DNA of 64,000 nucleotides from Calendula officinalis (GCA_963853835.1 OY970826.1:298501-362500), one strand, 5' to 3'; shown: positions 1 through 12,205, counted from the stretch's first letter. The notes: generated by a model not told the origin, from the sequence alone. Made by a program: numbers and translations.

Positions 1-3000
1 GGCAGTAGCAGTAGTAATAGCGGCAGCAGCAGCAGCACCAGCAACAATAGTAGCAGTAGTATCAGTAGTAGCAGTAGTAGTAGCAGCAGCAACAGTAGTA
101 GCAGTAGCAGTAGCAGTAGCAGTAGTATCAGTAGTAGTAGCTGGAGCAGTAGCAGTAGCTGTAGCAGCAGTAGCAGGAGCAGCAGGAGCAGCAGCAGCAG
201 TAGCAGCAACAGCAGTAGCAGCAGAAGTAGCAGCAGTAACAGTAGCATTAGCAGTAGTAGTAGTAATAGTAGTAGTAATAACGGCAGTAGCAGTAGCAGT
301 AGCAGCAGTATCAGTAGTAGTAGCTGTAGCAGGAGCAGCAGGAGCAGCAGCAGCAGTAGCAGCAACAGCAGTAGCAGCAGCAGCAGTAGCAGTAGCAGTA
401 ATAGTGGCAGTAGTAGTAGCGGTAGCAGTAGCAGTAGCAATATCTGGAGCATTAGCTGAAGCAGTAGCAGTAAGACCCGTAGCAGTAATAGCAGTAGCAG
501 TAGCAGTAAGAGCAGTAGTTGTACTAGCCTCAGCAGCAGTAGCAGTATCAGGAGCAGCAATAGCAGTAGTAGTAGCAGTAGCAGTATCAGGAGCAGCAGT
601 AGCAGTAGCAGTAGTAGTAGCAGTAGCAGTAGCAGCACCAGTAGCAGTAGCAGTAGCAGCAGTAGCAGTAGCAGTAGTAACAGCAGTAGTAGCAGTAGCA
701 GTACCAGTAGCAGCAGTAGCAGTAGCAGTAGCAGTAGTAGTAGCAGTAGCAGTAGTAGTAGCAGTAAGAGCAGTAAGAGCAGTAGCAGTAGCAGTAGCAG
801 TATCAAAAGCAGTAGCAGTAGCAATAGCAGTATCAGGAGCAGGAGCAGTAGCAGTAAGAGTAACTGTACTAGCAGCAGTAGTAGTAGCACTAGTTACAGC
901 AGCAGCAACTTTAACAGCAGCAGTAGCAGTAGCAGCAAGAGCAGTAGCAGTAGCAGTAGCAGTATCTGGAGCAATAGCTGTAGCAGTAGCAGTAAGAGCA
1001 GTAGCAGGGGCAGTAGCAGGGGCAGTAGCAGTAGCTGCAGCAGCAGTAGCTGCAGCAGCAGTAGCAACATCAGTAGCAGCGGCAGTAGCAGCGACAGTAG
1101 CAGTAGCAGTAGCAGTAGCAGTAGCAGTAGCAGCAGTAGCAATAGCAGTAGTAGTGGCAGTAGCAGTGGCAGTAGCAGTAGCTATAGCAGCAGCAACAGT
1201 AGCAGCAACAGCAGTAGCAGCAGCAGCAGTAGCTGTAGCAGTAGTAGTAGTAGTAGTAATAGCGGCAGTAGCACTAGCAGCAGTAGCAGCAGCAGTTGCA
1301 GCAGCTGCAATAGCAGTAGCAGTAGCAGCAGTAGCAATAGCAGTACAAGTAGCAGTAGCAGTAGCAGCTGCATCAGCAGTAGTAGCAGTAGCAGTACCAG
1401 TAGCAGTAGCAATAGTAGTTGCAGTAGTAGTAGCAGTAAGAGCAGTAGCAGTAGTAGTAGCAGTTAGAGCAGTAGCAGTAGCAGTATCAAGAGAAGTAGC
1501 AGTAGCAGTAGCAGTATCAGGAGCAGGAGCAGTAGCAGTAACAATGGTAGCAGCAGTACTAGTAGCACTAGTTACAGCAGCAGCAGCAGCAGTAATAGCA
1601 GCAGTAGCAGCAAGAGCAGTAGCAGTATTAGGAGCAGTAGCTGTAGCAGTAGCAGTAAGAGCAGTAGCAGTAGCAGTAATAGCAGTAGTAGTAGCAGTAA
1701 GAGCAGTAGTTGTACTAGTCTCAGGAGCAGTAGTAGTATCAGTAGCAGTAGCAGTAGCAGTAGGAGCAGCATTAGCAGTAGCAGTAGCAGTAGCAGTAGT
1801 AGTAGCAGTAGCAGTAGTACCAGCAGTAGTAATAGCAGCAGTAGTAACAACAGCAGTAGTAGCAGTAGGAGTAGTAGCAGCAGCAGCAGCAGCAGTAGCA
1901 GTAGCAGTAGCAGTAGCAGTAACAGCAGTAGCAGTAGCAGCAGTAGCTGTAGCAGTAGCAATAGCAGTAGCAGCAGTATCAGTAGTAGTAGCAGTAGCAG
2001 TAGTAGCAAGACTAGCACTAGCAGTAGCAGTAGCAGTAGCAGTAGCAGTACCAGTAGTCGTGGCAGTAGCACCTGGAGCAGCAGTAAGAGTTGCAGTAGC
2101 AGTAGCAGTAGCACTAGCAGTAGCAGTAGCAGTAGCAGCAGTAGCAGTAGTAGTGGCAGTAACAGTAGCAATAGCGGCAGCATCAGCAACAGCAGCAACA
2201 GTAGTAGCAGTAGTAGTAGTAGTAGTAGCAGTAGCAGTAGCAGCACCAGTAGCAGTAGCAGCAGCAGCAGTAGCAGTAGCAGTACCAGTAGCAATAGCAG
2301 CAGTAGCAGTAGCAGTAGTAGTATCAGTAAGAGCAGTAGCAGTAGCAGTATCCAGAGCAGTAGCAGTATCCAGAGCAGTAGCAGTAGCAGTATCAGGAGC
2401 AGGAGCAGGAGCAGTAGCAGTAGCAGTAACAGTAGTAGCAGCAGTAGTAGCACTAGTTACAGCAGCAGCAGCAGTAACAGCAGCAGTAGCTGTAGCAAGA
2501 TGAGCAGTAGCAGTAAGAGAGCAGTAGCAGTAGCAGTATCAGGAGCAGTAGCAGTAGCAGTAAGATTAACTGTAGTAGCAGCAGTAGTAGTAGCACTAGT
2601 TACAGCAGCAGCAACTTTAACAACAGCAGTAGCAGTAGCAGCAAGAGCAGTAGCAGTAGCAGTATCTGGAGCAATAGCTGTAGCAGTAGCAGTAAGAGCA
2701 GTAGCAGGGGCAGTAGCAGGGGCAGTAGCAGTAGCTGCAGCAGCAGTAGCAACATCAGTAGCAGCGGCAGTAGCAGCGGCTGTAGCAGTAGCAGTAGCAG
2801 TAGCAGCAGTAGCAATAGCAGTAGTAGCAGTAGTAGCAGTAGCAGTAGAAGAGCAGTAGCAGTAAGAGCAGTAAGAGCAGTAGCAGTAGCAGTATCAGGA
2901 GCAGGAGCAGTAGCAGTAGTAGTAGCAGTAAGAGCAGTAGCAGTATCAGGAGCAGGAGCAGTAGTAGTAGCAGTAACAGTAGTAGCAGCAGTAGTAGCAG

Positions 3001-4026
3001 CACTAGCAACAGCAGCAGCAGCAGTAACAGCTGCAGTAGCAGCAGCAGTATCAGGAACAGTAGCAGTAGCATTAGCAGTAGCAGGAAGAGCAGTGGCAGT
3101 AGCAGTAAGAGCAGTAGCAGTAGCAGTATCAGGAGCAGTAGCAGTAGCAGTTGGAGTTGCAGTAGCAGTTGCAGGAGCAGTAGCAGTAGCAGTAGAAAGA
3201 CTAGCAGCAGAAGCAGTAGTAGCAGTAGCAGTAGTAGTAGCAGTAGCAGTAGCAGTAGTAGTAGCAGTAAGAGCAGTAGTAGTAGCAGTAAGAGTAGTAG
3301 CGGTAGCAGTAAGAGCAGTAGCAGTATCAGGAGCAGGAGCAGTAGCAGTTGTAGTAGCAGTAAGAGCAGTAGTAGTAGCAGTAGCAGTATCAGGAGCAGG
3401 AGCAGTAGTAGCAGTAACAGTAGTAGCAGCAGTAGTAGCAGCACTAGCGACAGCAGCAACAGCAGTAACAGCAGCAGTAGCAATAGCAGTATCAGGAGCA
3501 GTAGCAGTAGCATTAGCAGTAGCAGTAAGAGCAGTAGCTGTAGCAGTAAGATCAGTAGCAGTATCAGGAGCAGTAGGAGTTGCAGTAGGAGTTGCAGTAG
3601 CAGTTGGAGGAGCAGTAGCAGTAGCAGTAGTAGTATTAGTAGTAATAGCGGCAGTAGCAGTAGCAATAGCAGTAGCAATAGAAGATGCAGTAGCAGGAAC
3701 AGCAGCAGCAGTAGCAGCAACAACAGTAGCAGTAGTAGTAGCAGTAGCAGCAGTAGCGGTAGCAGTAGTAGTGGCAGTAGCAGTAGCAGTAACAGTAGCT
3801 GCTGCAGCAGCAGCAGTAGCAGCAGCAGTAAGAGCAGTAGCAGAAGTAGCCGTAGTTGTAGTAGTAGCAGTAGCAGCAGGAGCAGCAGCAGCAGTAGCAG
3901 CAGCAGTAGCAGCAGCAGTAGCAGCAACAGCAGTAGCAGCAGCAGCAGTAGCAGTAGCAGTAATAGTGGCAGTAGTAGTAGCGGTAGCAGTAGCAGTAAC
4001 AGTAGCACTAGCAGTAGTAGTAGTAA

Positions 4027-4028
<2 letters not shown>

Positions 4029-4061
<33 letters not shown>
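4029..4061 (+). repeat. Pure GTA run, 11 copies
   Basis: An uninterrupted (GTA)11 between two ATA triplets, at the homologous place of the ~4-kb unit. The counterpart runs at 7989, 21837, 43095 and 50902 have 10, 21, 8 and 15 copies. Confidence 0.95.
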
Positions 4062-4316
4062 ATAGCGGCAGTAGCAGTAGAAGTAGGAGTAGCAATAGCA
4101 GTAACAGTAGCTGCAGTAGTAGTAGCAGTAGTAGTAGTAGTAGTAGCAGTAAGAGCAGTAAGAGCAGTAGCAGTATCAAGAGCAGTAGCAGTAGCAATAG
4201 CAGTATCAGGAGCAGGAGCAGTAGCAGTAACAGTAGTAGCAGCAGTAGTAGTAACACTAGTTACAGGAGCAGCAGCAGTAACAGCAGCAGTAGCAGTAGC
4301 AGCAAGAGCAGTAGCA

Positions 4317-4328
4317 GTAAGAGAGCAG
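4317..4328 (+). other. Phase-shift mark GTAAGAGAGCAG (example of a recurrent mark)
   Basis: At this point two extra bases (GA) break the triplet register: GTA AGA GA then GCA GTA. The same mark (followed by CAG, TAG or, as GAGATCAG, by a variant) recurs at about 2513, 4766, 6346, 8275, 8729, 20195, 22156, 22616, 24160, 25125, 26921, 28224, 29067, 30262, 31355, 35378, 37519, 39505, 40407, 43376, 45363, 46246, 49288, 51204, 53185, 56153, 57013, 59325 and 62527, among others. It always sits 60-110 bases after a CACTAGTTAC word or in an equivalent place. Confidence 0.9.
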
Positions 4329-4766
4329 TAGCAGTAGCAGTAGCAATATCAGGAGCATTAGCTGAAGCAGTAGCAGTAAGACCCGTAGCAGTAATAGCAG
4401 TAGCAGTAGCAGTAAGAGCAGTAGTTGTACTAGTCTCAGGAGCATTAGCAGTATCAGGAGCAGCAATAGCAGTAGCAGTAGCAGTATCAGGAGCAGCAGT
4501 AGCAGTAGCAGTAGCAGTAGAAGTATCAGGAGCAGCAGTAGCAGTAGCAGTAGTAGTAGCAGTAGCAGTTGCAGCAGCAGTAGCAGTAGCATTAGCAGTA
4601 GCAGTAGTAGTAGCAGTAAGAGCAGTAGCAGTAGTAGTAAGAGCGGTAGCAGTAGCAGTATCAGGAACAGTAGCATTAGCAGTATCAGGAGCAAGAGTAG
4701 TAAGAGTAGCAGTAGTAGCAAGATCAGCAGCAGTAGCAGTAGCAGCAAGATCAGTAGCAATAGCAG

Positions 4767-7700
4767 TAAGAGAGTAGTAGCAGTAGCAGTAGTAGTAGCA
4801 GTAGTAGTGGCAGTAGCAGTAGCTACAGCAGCAGTAGCAGTAGCTGCAGCAGCAGTAGCTGCAGCAGCAGTAGCAACATCAGTAGCAGCGGCAGTAGCAG
4901 CGACAGTAGCAGTAGCAGTAGCAGTAGCAGTAGCAGCAGTAGCAATAGCAGTAGTAGTGGCAGTAGCAGTGGCAGTAGCAGTAGCTATAGCAGCAGCAAC
5001 AGTAGCAGCAACAGCAGTAGCAGCAGCAGCAGTAGCAGTAGCAGTAGTAGTAGTAGTAATAGCGGCAGTAGCACTAGCAGCAGTAGCAGCAGCAGTTGCA
5101 GCAGCTGCAATAGCAGTAGCAGTAGCAGCAGTAGCAATAGCAGTACAAGTAGCAGTAGCAGTAGCAGCTGCATCAGCAGTAGTAGCAGTAGCAGTACCAG
5201 TAGCAGTAGCAGCAATAGCAGTAGCAGTAGCAATAGTAGTTGCAGTAGTAGTAGCAGTAAGAGCAGTAGCAGTAGTAGTAGCAGTAAGAGCAGTAGCAGT
5301 AGCAGTATCAAGAGAAGTAGCAGTAGCAGTAGCAGTATCAGGAGCAGGAGCAGTAGCAGTAACAATGGTAGCAGCAGTACTAGTAGCACTAGTTACAGCA
5401 GCAGCAGCAGCAGTAATAGCAGCAGTAGCAGCAAGAGCAGTAGCAGTATTAGGAGCAGTAGCTGTAGCAGTAGCAGTAAGAGCAGTAGCAGTAGCAGTAA
5501 TAGCAGTAGTAGTAGCAGTAAGAGCAGTAGTTGTACTAGTCTCAGGAGCAGTAGTAGTATCAGTAGCAGTAGCAGTAGCAGTAGGAGCAGCATTAGCAGT
5601 AGCAGTAGCAGTAGCAGTAGTAGTAGCAGTAGCAGTAGTACCAGCAGTAGTAATAGCAGCAGTAGTAACAACAGCAGTAGTAGCAGTAGGAGTAGTAGCA
5701 GCAGCAGCAGCAGTAGCAGTAGCAGTAGCAGTAGCAGTAACAGCAGTAGCAGTAGCAGCAGTAGCTGTAGCAGTAGCAATAGCAGTAGCAGCAGTATCAG
5801 TAGTAGTAGCAGTAGCAGTAGTAGCAAGACTAGCACTAGCAGTAGCAGTAGCAGTAGCAGTAGCAGCAGTAGCAGTACCAGTAGTTGTGGCAGTAGCACC
5901 TGGAGCAGCAGTAAGAGTTGCAGTAGCAGTAGCAGTAGCACTAGCAGTAGCAGTAGCAGTAGCAGCAGTAGCAGTAGTAGTGGCAGTAACAGTAGCAATA
6001 GCGGCAGCAGCAGCAACAGCAGCAACAGTTGTAGCAGTAGTAGTAGTAGTAGTAGCAGTAGCAGTAGCAGCACCAGTAGCAGTAGCAGCAGCAGCAGTAG
6101 CAGTAGCAGTACCAGTAGCAATAGCAGCAGTAGCAGTAGTAGTAGCAGTAGCAGTAGTAGTATCAGTAAGAGCAGTAGCAGTAGCAGTAGCAGTATCCAG
6201 AGCAGTAGCAGTAGCAGTAGCAGTATCAGGAGCAGGAGCAGGAGCAGTAGCAGTAGCAGTAACAGTAGTAGCAGCAGTAGTAGCACTAGTTACAGCAGCA
6301 GCAGCAGTAACAGCAGCAGTAGCTGTAGCAAGAAGAGCAGTAGCAGTAAGAGAGCAGTAGCAGTAGCAGTAGCAGTATCAGGAGCAGTAGCAGTAGCAGT
6401 AAGAGTAACTGTAGTAGCAGCAGTAGTAGTAGCACTAGTTACAGCAGCAGCAACTTTAACAACAGCAGTAGCAGTAGCAGCAAGAGCAGTAGCAGTAGCA
6501 GTATCTGGAGCAATAGCTGTAGCAGTAGCAGTAAGAGCAGTAGCAGGGGCAGTAGCAGGGGCAGTAGCAGTAGCTGCAGCAGCAGTAGCAACATCAGTAG
6601 CAGCGGCAGTAGCAGCGGCTGTAGCAGTAGCAGTAGCAGTAGCAGCAGTAGCAATAGCAGTAGTAGCAGTAGTAGCAGTAGCAGTAGAAGTAGCAGTAGC
6701 AGTAGCAGTAGAAGTAGTAGAAAGACTAGCAGCAACACTAGCAGCAGAAGCACTAGTAGCAGTAGCAGTAGTAGTAGCAGTAGCAGTAAGAGCAGTAGCA
6801 GTAGCAGTAAGAGTAGTAGCAGTAAGAGCAGTAGCAGTAAGAGCAGTAGCAGTAAGAGCAGTAAGAGCAGTAGCAGTAGCAGTATCAGGAGCAGGAGCAG
6901 TAGCAGTAGTAGTAGCAGTAAGAGCAGTAGCAGTATCAGGAGCATGAGCAGTAGTAGTAGCAGTAACAGTAGTAGCAGCAGTAGTAGCAGCACTAGCAAC
7001 AGCAGCAGCAGCAGTAACAGCTGCAGTAGCAGCAGCAGTATCAGGAACAGTAGCAGTAGCATTAGCAGTAGCAGGAAGAGCAGTGGCAGTAGCAGTAAGA
7101 GCAGTAGCAGTAGCAGTATCAGGAGCAGTAGCAGTAGCAGTTGGAGTTGCAGTAGCAGTTGCAGGAGCAGTAGCAGTAGCAGTAGAAAGACTAGCAGCAG
7201 AAGCAGTAGTAGCAGTAGCAGTAGTAGTAGCAGTAGCAGTAGCAGTAGTAGTAGCAGTAAGAGCAGTAGCAGTAGCAGTAAGAGTAGTAGCGGTAGCAGT
7301 AAGAGCAGTAGCAGTAGCAGTATCAGGAGCAGGAGCAGTAGCAGTTGTAGTAGCAGTAAGAGCAGTAGTAGTAGCAGTAGCAGTATCAGGAGCAGGAGCA
7401 GTAGTAGCAGTAACAGTAGTAGCAGCAGTAGTAGCAGCACTAGCGACAGCAGCAACAGCAGTAACAGCAGCAGTAGCAATAGCAGTATCAGGAGCAGTAG
7501 CAGTAGCATTAGCAGTAGCAGTAAGAGCAGTAGCAGTAGCAGTAAGAGCAGTAGCAGTATCAGGAGCAGTAGGAGTTGCAGTAGCAGTTGGAGGAGCAGT
7601 AGCAGTAGCAGTAGTAGTATTAGTAGTAATAGCGGCAGTAGCAGTAGCAATAGCAGTAGCAATAGAAGCAGCAGTAGCAGGAACAGCAGCAGTAGCAGCA

Positions 7701-7986
7701 ACAACAGTAGCAGTAGTAGTAGCAGTAGCAGCAGTAGCGGTAGCAGTAGTAGTGGCAGTAGCAGTAGCAGTAGCAGTAGCTGCTGCAGCAGCAGTAGTAG
7801 CAGCAGCAGTAAGAGCAGTAGCAGAAGTAGCCGTAGTTGTAGTAGTAGCAGTAGCAGCAGGAGCAGCAGCAGCAGTAGCAGCAACAGCAGTAGCAGCAGC
7901 AGCAGTAGCAGTAGCAGTAATAGTGGCAGTAGTAGTAGCGGTAGCAGTAGCAGTAACAGTAGCACTAGCAGTAGTAGTAGTAGTAA

Positions 7987-8018
<32 letters not shown>

Positions 8019-8729
8019 ATAGCGGCAGTAGCAGTTGAAGTAGGAGTAGCAGTAGCAGTAACAGTAGCTGCAGTAGTAGTAGCAGTAGTAGTAGTAGTAG
8101 TAGCAGTAAGAGCAGTAAGAGCAGTAGCAGTATCAAGAGCAGTAGCAGTAGCAATAGCAGTATCAGGAGCAGGAGCAGTAGCAGTAACAGTAGTAGCAGC
8201 AGTAGTAGTAACACTAGTTACAGGAGCAGCAGCAGTAACAGCAGCAGTAGCAGTAGCAGCAAGAGCAGTAGCAGTAAGAGAGCAGTAGCAGTAGCAGTAG
8301 CAATATCAGGAGCATTAGCTGAAGCAGTAGCAGTAAGACCCGTAGCAGTAATAGCAGTAGCAGTAGCAGTAAGAGCAGTAGTTGTACTAGTCTCAGGAGC
8401 ATTAGCAGTATCAGGAGCAGCAATAGCAGTAGCAGTAGCAGTAGCAGTATCAGGAGCAGCAGTAGCAGTAGCAGTAGCAGTAGAAGTATCAGGAGCAGCA
8501 GTAGCAGTAGCAGTAGTAGTAGCAGTAGCAGTTGCAGCAGCAGTAGCAGTAGCATTAGCAGTAGCAGTAGTAGTAGCAGTAAGAGCAGTAGCAGTAGTAG
8601 TAAGAGCGGTAGCAGTAGCAGTATCAGGAACAGTAGCATTAGCAGTATCAGGAGCAAGAGTAGTAGGAGTAGCAGTAGTAGCAAGATCAGCAGCAGTAGC
8701 AGTAGCAGCAAGATCAGTAGCAGTAGCAG
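4767..8729 (+). repeat. ~4-kb higher-order satellite unit, copy 2
   Basis: This is a complete unit of about 3963 bp, measured from the GTAAGAGAGTAG mark near 4766 to the same mark near 8729. The AACACTAGTTACAGG anchor lies at 8210, which is 3957 bp after its counterpart at 4253. The unit contains the sequence CAGTAGCAGTAACAATGG near 5351, which is the uninterrupted version of the site used by the retrotransposon in the next unit. Near-identity with copies 1 and 3 extends over kilobases and includes the same variant words and the same phase-shift marks. Confidence 0.85.
7989..8018 (+). repeat. Pure GTA run, 10 copies
   Basis: Homologous slippage tract in the second ~4-kb unit, bounded by ATA triplets on both sides. 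Confidence 0.95.
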
Positions 8730-9338
8730 TAAGAGAGTAGTAGCAGTAGCAGTAGTAGTAGCAGTAGTAGTGGCAGTAGCAGTAGCAGTAGCAGTAGCTA
8801 CAGCAGCAGTAGCAGTAGCTGCAGCAGCAGTAGCTGCAGCAGCAGTAGCAACATCAGTAGCAGCGGCAGTAGCAGCGACAGTAGCAGTAGCAGTAGCAGT
8901 AGCAGTAGCAGTAGCAGCAGTAGCAATAGCAGTAGTAGTGGCAGTAGCAGTGGCAGTAGCAGTAGCTATAGCAGCAGCAACAGTAGCAGCAACAGCAGCA
9001 GCAGCAGTAGCAGTAGCAGTAGTAGTAGTAGTAGTAGTAGTAATAGCGGCAGTAGCACTAGCAGCAGTAGCAGCAGCAGTTGCAGCAGCTGCAATAGCAG
9101 TAGCAGTAGCAGCAGTAGCAATAGCAGTACAAGTAGCAGTAGCAGTAGCAGCTGCATCAGCAGTAGTAGCAGTAGCAGTACCAGTAGCAGTAGCAGCAAT
9201 AGCAGTAGCAGTAGCAATAGTAGTTGCAGTAGTAGTAGCAGTAAGAGCAGTAGCAGTAGTAGTAGCAGTAAGAGCAGTAGCAGTAGCAGTATCAAGAGAA
9301 GTAGCAGTAGCAGTAGCAGTATCAGGAGCAGGAGCAGT

Positions 9339-9343
9339 AGCAG
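9339..9343. other. Target-site duplication, left copy (AGCAG)
   Basis: These are the five bases immediately before the LTR start TGTAACACCC. They match the five bases after the other LTR end exactly. Five base pairs is the usual target duplication of Ty3/gypsy integrases. Because the target is itself AGCAGT-rich the match alone could be chance, but the join across it reproduces the uninterrupted satellite paralogues (CAGTAGCAGTAACAATGG). Confidence 0.9.
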
Positions 9344-9745
9344 TGTAACACCCTAAAATTTACAAGATTTTTAAAATTTTTAAATACAAAATTATAATCA
9401 AAAGGTCCCAATAACTCGAATCATTAAATCCCAATAATAGTATTTTCATTTAAAAATATATTTAATGCGGAATTAGTTAAAATTAAGTGTTTTTAAAATA
9501 TTAAATGCCGTCCACATCGGTAATGAAAGATACAGCGGTCAACCGTCCACCTTCTCCTTTCCTCTGCTGGTACCTGAAACAATGTGGGGGAAAAATAGGG
9601 GTCAGCTGGAGAAGCTGAGTGAATATCTCAAAATGCAAACAATCGTAACATACAACACATGAGGGCACATCGGTGAACTCCTACTCAGAATCTACTCGAT
9701 TATTTACTCAGATTTATTTCTCAGATTTTATTACTCAGATTTTAA

Positions 9746-9754
9746 TTTATATAG
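9746..9754 (-). promoter_or_regulatory. TATA-like box in 3' LTR
   Basis: The sense (minus) strand reads CTATATAAA preceded by GCGCGC. This is the best TATA match noticed in the LTR, about 400 bp from its sense 3' end. If used, transcription would start some 30 bp further along the minus strand, leaving an R-U5 region of roughly 370 bp. In this 3' copy it would drive read-out into the satellite, not transcription of the element. Confidence 0.45.
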
Positions 9755-9821
9755 CGCGCTTGTGTGATTTGGGACGAGAGATCAACCTCGCCCCTCCTCA
9801 CACCTCAGATAGGCGTAAGCC

Positions 9822-9974
9822 AAAACTCAGACGGGAGTGATCCCAAAACTCAGACTGGAATAATCCCAAAAACTCAGACTGGAATAATCCCAAAAACTCA
9901 GACGGGAATAATCCCAAAAACTCAGACGGGAATAATTCCAAAAACTCAGACGGGAATAATTCCAAAACTCAGAT
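9822..9974. repeat. 24-bp tandem array in 3' LTR
   Basis: Seven copies of a 23-24-bp unit built around ACTCAGACGGGAATAATCCC, starting at 9825, 9848, 9872, 9896, 9920, 9944 and 9967. Copies differ by C/T at one position (ACGGG or ACTGG) and by ATCCC or ATTCC. It sits just on the U3 side of the TATA-like box, where enhancer-like repeats are common in plant LTRs. The same array is present in the other LTR with the same copy number. An open frame reading KTQTGIIP per unit is a consequence of the 24-bp period. Confidence 0.9.
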
Positions 9975-10116
9975 GTGTGTTATTATGTTTTATTATTTCT
10001 TTAACATAATTATCTCAGATTGCCCTAGCAAGTAGTAGCACAGAATGACCCTGTGCCGAGCTCGGTTACCCAGGCACAATGTCTCAGATCACGAATAAGT
10101 AAACAACTGCTCAGAT

Positions 10117-10164
10117 ACTCAGATAACAGATCAAACTCAGATAACAGATCAAACTCAGATAACA
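10117..10164. repeat. 18-bp tandem array in 3' LTR
   Basis: Two full copies and a partial third copy of ACTCAGATAACAGATCAA (10117, 10135 and 10153). The CTCAGA core is shared with the neighbouring 24-bp array. The array is present unchanged at 17129-17176 in the other LTR. Confidence 0.85.
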
Positions 10165-12205
10165 ATTATGGTGCAAGAAATGTAACACGTAAGTCATGCA
10201 TGTATAACGTTAAAACTGAATACACGGTGAGAATACTCACCTCGAGATACGTAAGCTCCAAAGGGTTCCCAACAATCAGAAGTACAGCACGTTATCTCCT
10301 AGACGATCCTAAAAGCATAAAATGAAACCCGAATTACAATCCGTTCTAAGGACTCAAGTTTAGAAAACTGGCAGCACCCGTCGGTCTCACGGAAACTGTT
10401 ATATCTCTTAAACTGTGCAGTAGATTTATCTCATATTTTAACCATGAAAAGTAGACAACCAGAACTACACATCTCTGTGAGACGGTCACTGGCCAAAACA
10501 GACTCTAAGTGTCTCAAAACAGCATTGCAAGACAGACATGTTGCACAGGTCATCTTCCTAACAGCAGCATACTAAAATGACTATAACTTTTAAACCGTAA
10601 TTCGGATTGACGAGAGGGTTGCGGCGTTGAAAAGCTAACTCAAAAATTAAGGTCCCTGCACGGGCCAAAAATCCAGAAACGTACCTTAAGTGTATTAAAA
10701 ACAGACCCAAAGATAGAGGACAGATTCTGCCCAAAAATTTTATAAACTTTGAAACCTGTTTTTGCAATCCCGATCCGTAAAACCCGAGCACTCTCAAATT
10801 GGATACCCGACAGTTTTAAATCTCAGTTTCTCATAATGTGAATTATTTCTAAAACCGGATTAAAAACGTTTCCCGATTGGTTTCCCCTCGCAGTTTCTAA
10901 AACGGTTTAACAATTGATAAAGCTTGCCCAAACCACCGAGAAAACCCGAGGCTTGGCCTCGACTGCTCGGGTTACCATTTTCCAATTCTACTTTGCAAAA
11001 ATCCTTAACCCGAGATAAAATCTAGACTATCAGAATAACAAACGATCAACTAGACAACAAAAATTAAACGTGGTGGCATGAGAAACCAAAGTCGAACCGG
11101 ACACCGGATACCATTTTTACAAACCAGAACCCTTCCAGCAAATTTGTCAAAGAAGAAAAATGAAAACATAATGGATGGCATGAATCAGAATATTACCAAC
11201 AGATTTGGCGACAGGTTCCAAAACTTGATATCCTTTGCTCGACACCTAGTCCCTTGCTGCGAAACTATGGCGGCTCGATTACACCATCAATCAGAACCAA
11301 AACCCACATGACCTTGGTTAGAATTCGACATAATAATCCAAATAATAAGAACAGATGAACGATTCCTACCGAGGTTATGAATGCTCGACCGTTCGGTGGT
11401 TACACGGTTGCTGCTCGGCACACTTGGCTAGTGGGAAAGCTCTATGACGATGATTCAGAATTTTAACTAGAATTATAGAAATCGTAAGAGGATTAAGGAG
11501 GGAGTTCTCGCCTGTTAACTACCGAATGGGAAGAAAAACTAGACGAGAGGAAGAACGATCGAATGGCAGCGGCTAGTAGGGTATTGAGGAATACCGTCAA
11601 TTTACGTCATCCTTATATGGCTTCACTACAATCGGCTTTGAGGCCTTAGAATGGATCGGGCTTTTGACAGATTTTTGGGCTATTTTATTTGCTCTTACTT
11701 GTGCCGAACCAATAAAGAAGAGAAAGGAAAACAACAAACAAAAACAAGAGAAAGAAAAGAAGTGTCGGCCCTTCATGCTTCTTGCGCATAATTAAACCCA
11801 AAGGAAAAAGGGACACAACTCTAGCTGGGATTTAAATATCGATATTATCATGATAAGGCTAACACTGAAGACTTGGACTCATTAATAAACGACAAATGGC
11901 ACTCGGACCTTGGCCAATTGGCCGGCCCGACTTGAAAGAATACTACCCAGTTCTTACGATTAACTAAAAAGTCAAAACCCGAGGCGTACTAATTAATTAT
12001 TTTCAATAATATATGAACGTCTATTAATCTATAAAGTGTCCAAAGTAATTAAAACGTCTAACTAATACGAACCGTCTAACCACAGGTCGTCTAAATAATA
12101 CGAACCGCCTAACTTCGTTACATTTAATTTATTAATTATTCATTTTAAATTTAAATATAATGGTTTAATTAATATTTTTAATTGTTAAAATTTTAGGGCG
12201 TTACA

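Larger units (their letters stand above)
1027..4766 (+). repeat. ~4-kb higher-order satellite unit, copy 1
   Basis: This is the first recognisable copy of the ~3.96-kb higher-order unit. From about 1027 the order of variant triplets follows that of the unit starting near 4767. It carries one ACTTTAAC word (2614) and the AACACTAGTTACAGG word (4253). It ends at the phase-shift mark GTAAGAGAGTAG near 4766. It is shorter than the next two units, so internal deletions or a different left boundary are likely. Boundaries are approximate because unit edges in a satellite are a matter of convention. Confidence 0.7.
1..9343 (+). repeat. GCAGTA triplet-framed satellite, left block
   Basis: The whole stretch is a degenerate (GTA GCA)n tandem array. 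Read in the GTA/GCA register, almost every triplet ends in A and most begin with G; the variants are GGA, AGA, ACA, ATA, TCA, CTA, GCT and GTT. Longer variant words recur in fixed order, for example GTTGTACTAGTCTCAGGAGC (about 1708, 4424, 5530, 8380), GCACTAGTTACAGC and ACTTTAAC (908, 2614, 6453). This shows higher-order organisation above the hexamer. The G/A-rich strand is always the plus strand. The array begins before base 1 and is cut at 9343 by a retrotransposon. I see no gene: start codons are nearly absent and the open frames follow from repeat composition. Bases 1-400 most resemble 38.1-38.5 kb. Confidence 0.97.
9344..12205 (-). repeat. 3' LTR (left copy)
   Basis: This is the 2862-bp LTR that is 3' on the element's sense strand. 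On the plus strand it begins TGTAACACCCTAAAATTT and ends AAATTTTAGGGCGTTACA; these are inverted repeats with one mismatch. It differs from the other LTR at 9363, 9819, 10106, 10399, 10520 and 11442 (single-base changes found by line-by-line reading; a full alignment could add a few). It is AT-rich, contrasting sharply with the satellite. It contains two short tandem arrays and a TATA-like box (separate entries). Several small open frames occur at the same places in both LTRs, and I treat them as non-coding. Confidence 0.96.

Noticed and set aside
1..9343. CRISPR-like array of regular words and spacers.
   Set aside because: Repeated words are unevenly spaced and the sequence between them is the same degenerate hexamer. 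There are no unique spacers and no cas genes, and the context is eukaryotic.
9764..10325. Open frames of 81 and 90 codons in the LTR, plus strand (also 16776-17337).
   Set aside because: They are antisense to the element and their repeated peptides come directly from the 24-bp and 18-bp tandem arrays.
10558..10797. 79-codon minus-strand open frame in the LTR (also 17570-17809).
   Set aside because: It is identical in both LTRs because the LTRs are identical. It is short, has no recognisable domain and lies in a region expected to be non-coding.
12191..12205. Telomere-like TTTAGGG at the LTR end (also 19203-19217).
   Set aside because: It is a single occurrence that is part of the terminal inverted repeat of the LTR. 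There is no tandem telomeric array.
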